A stretch of DNA of 14,438 nucleotides from contig CAAFYG010000087.1 in assembly GCA_900767195.1 (NCBI GenBank), positions 1-14,438 of the forward strand, read 5' to 3'. Below, in pieces: positions 13,411 through 14,438 of this stretch (position 1 is its first letter; the number at the start of each line of letters is the position of its first letter). The position numbers and the translations under genes are program-made. The notes under the pieces were generated by a model, which was not told the DNA's origin, searched no databases, and saw only the letters and a program-made list of their open reading frames with translations. This stretch comes from Clostridia bacterium. Lineage in GTDB: Bacteria; Bacillota; Clostridia; Christensenellales; Borkfalkiaceae.

Positions 13411-14160
13411 TTGGAAAAGACGGAAAACAGGCTGCTTGTATTGCAGGGCGGCGAAACTCATTTGCCTACGGAGGATTTTTTGCAGGAGTACGCGCGGGTG
13501 AAACCGCTGTATTCGGGGGCGTTGAAAACGGCGTGTTCGCGGTTTGAAATTCTCGACGATGAGTTTTCGATGACGCATGGTCACGATCCCATTCACCATA
13601 TCGAAAGCCGTTTGAAAACCGTGGAGAGCTGCTACGAAAAACTCAAACGGCGGGGCTTTAAGCAAGAAGCGGAAAACCTGACGCAGCTGACGGATATTGC
13701 GGGCGTGCGCGTGGTGTGCGGATATGTAGAAGACATCTATAAAATCGCGCGGGTTTTTTTAAATCAGCACGACGTGCATCTCCTGCGACAGAAAGACTAT
13801 ATCAAAAATCCGAAGCCCAACGGGTACAGAAGCCTGCATCTGATTGTGAAAGTGCCGGTTTCGCTTTCGTTTGTGGCTACCGCCGTGCCTGTGGAAATTC
13901 AGCTGCGTACCATTTCGATGAATATGTGGGCGAGTCTTGAACACGAGGTTTCGTATAAAGCGGGTGCGGAACTCAAAAAATCGGCGTTTACCGAGCTGAA
14001 AGCCTGTGCAGACGATCTTTTCGACGTGGAAAAACGTATGCAGAAAATTTGCGGCGATATTCGCGCTCTGAATACGCCTATCGCAAATAAAACGGACGAA
14101 GATACTAAAACAGTTATTGAAAGTACGCTCAAATCGGACGAAAAATCGCAGGCGAAATAA
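13411..14160 (+). CDS. relQ: RelQ-type small alarmone synthetase (GTP pyrophosphokinase)
   Basis: The protein is 249 aa with the RelA/SpoT synthetase domain (PF04607) and no hydrolase, TGS or ACT domain, which defines the small alarmone synthetases; the length fits RelQ/YjbM. It makes (p)ppGpp from ATP and GDP/GTP. Motifs: HDPIHHIESRLKTVESCYEK (58-77, ATP-binding helix), TDIAGVRVVC (94-103, with catalytic Asp95), YIKNPKPNGYRSLHLIV (130-146, G-loop that stacks the guanine acceptor), and VEIQLRTISMNMWASLEHEV (161-180, with Glu162). The charged tail after residue 222 is probably flexible. It uses a rare TTG start, supported by GAAGGGGGAA (13397-13406) just upstream. The next gene starts 18 bases on. 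Confidence 0.9.
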   Translation: MEKTENRLLVLQGGETHLPTEDFLQEYARVKPLYSGALKTACSRFEILDDEFSMTHGHDPIHHIESRLKTVESCYEKLKRRGFKQEAENLTQLTDIAGVRVVCGYVEDIYKIARVFLNQHDVHLLRQKDYIKNPKPNGYRSLHLIVKVPVSLSFVATAVPVEIQLRTISMNMWASLEHEVSYKAGAELKKSAFTELKACADDLFDVEKRMQKICGDIRALNTPIANKTDEDTKTVIESTLKSDEKSQAK

Positions 14161-14178
14161 TACGGAAAATTACGAAAG

Positions 14179-14438
14179 ATGGAATACCGGGAACAAAAAG
14201 ACAGACGGAAAAAGATAAAACGGCGCAGGTGGACGTCGTTGATCATTGTGTTTGTCGTTATCGCGATAGCGGCGGTTTCGTTTATTTTTCCGCCCGACAC
14301 GTGGAAGTACCGGGTAGCGAAGCCGAAGATCGGAACGCGCGAGAACGGGGACGTGCGGGTGCATTTTCTTTCGGTGGGGCGGGGCGATTGCTCGGTGATC
14401 GAGCTTCGGGACGGAAAATCGATGGTGATCGACGGCGG
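14179..14438 (+). CDS. Membrane-anchored metallo-beta-lactamase-fold protein (ComEC-like), N-terminus only
   Basis: The gene is cut by the right edge after 86 codons. A very basic start (KDRRKKIKRRRW, residues 7-18) leads into one membrane helix (about 19-38), which places the rest outside the cell. Then VRVHFLSVGRGDCSVIEL (59-76) and KSMVIDGG match the first two strands of the ComEC/Rec2-type metallo-beta-lactamase domain (usual form VxFLDVGQGDSxLI, LIDxG), with Arg for Gln and Cys for Ser. The zinc ligands (HxHxDH) lie beyond the window. In Firmicutes, stand-alone versions with one helix are common and mostly uncharacterised; DNA uptake cannot be assumed. Confidence 0.75.
   Translation, partial: MEYREQKDRRKKIKRRRWTSLIIVFVVIAIAAVSFIFPPDTWKYRVAKPKIGTRENGDVRVHFLSVGRGDCSVIELRDGKSMVIDG

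Overview
The window looks like chromosomal DNA of an endospore-forming or formerly spore-forming Firmicute (Bacillota, class Clostridia). The main evidence is a yabP-yabQ-divIC block, sigmaA-type promoters, Shine-Dalgarno starts that include GTG and TTG, a clostridial-type thymidylate synthase, and a RelQ-type alarmone synthetase. The very GCG/GGC-rich codon use mixed with A-rich stretches resembles uncultured gut Christensenellales-like genomes. That placement is an inference from gene style, not a measured result.

Layout. (1) Bases 1-2472: two tandem paralogous FAD-dependent oxidoreductases; the first is cut by the window edge. (2) 2473-4080: a gene-poor, accessory-looking stretch. It holds a decayed histidine-kinase C-terminus (minus), an L-rhamnose mutarotase gene (minus) with an apparent one-base frameshift and a well-formed promoter carrying two direct repeats 21 bp apart, a small XRE regulator (minus), a divergent 89-aa gene followed by a 32-aa ORF, and a 20-bp-stem bidirectional terminator. 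(3) 4081-5262: an orphan PTS EIIC_2-type membrane protein (minus), divergent from (4) thyA-dfrA (5475-6860), the thymidylate cycle pair. (5) typA/bipA (7013-8842) with its own promoter and a GTG start. (6) An acyltransferase-like (GNAT-related) protein, then yabP, yabQ and divIC. (7) A Ppx/GppA-family phosphatase, an M50-like membrane protease with a helical C-terminal domain, a RelQ-type (p)ppGpp synthetase, and the start of a membrane-anchored metallo-beta-lactamase-fold (ComEC-like) protein that runs off the right edge.

How the parts work together. ThyA makes dTMP and dihydrofolate, and DfrA recycles the dihydrofolate; one promoter (5392-5421) serves both. YabP and YabQ are sporulation proteins, while DivIC is a vegetative division protein. 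The sequence offers a matching regulatory split: a sigmaE-like promoter in front of yabP (9986-10014), and a strong sigmaA promoter inside yabQ (10549-10577) that could drive divIC in growing cells. Ppx/GppA and RelQ lie close together and could act on the same nucleotide/polyphosphate stress signals.

No CRISPR array, insertion sequence, rRNA or tRNA was recognised. The least explained parts are the XRE/89-aa/32-aa mini-module with its two palindromes and the regulated but apparently broken rhaM locus. I see no large unknown multi-gene system here.
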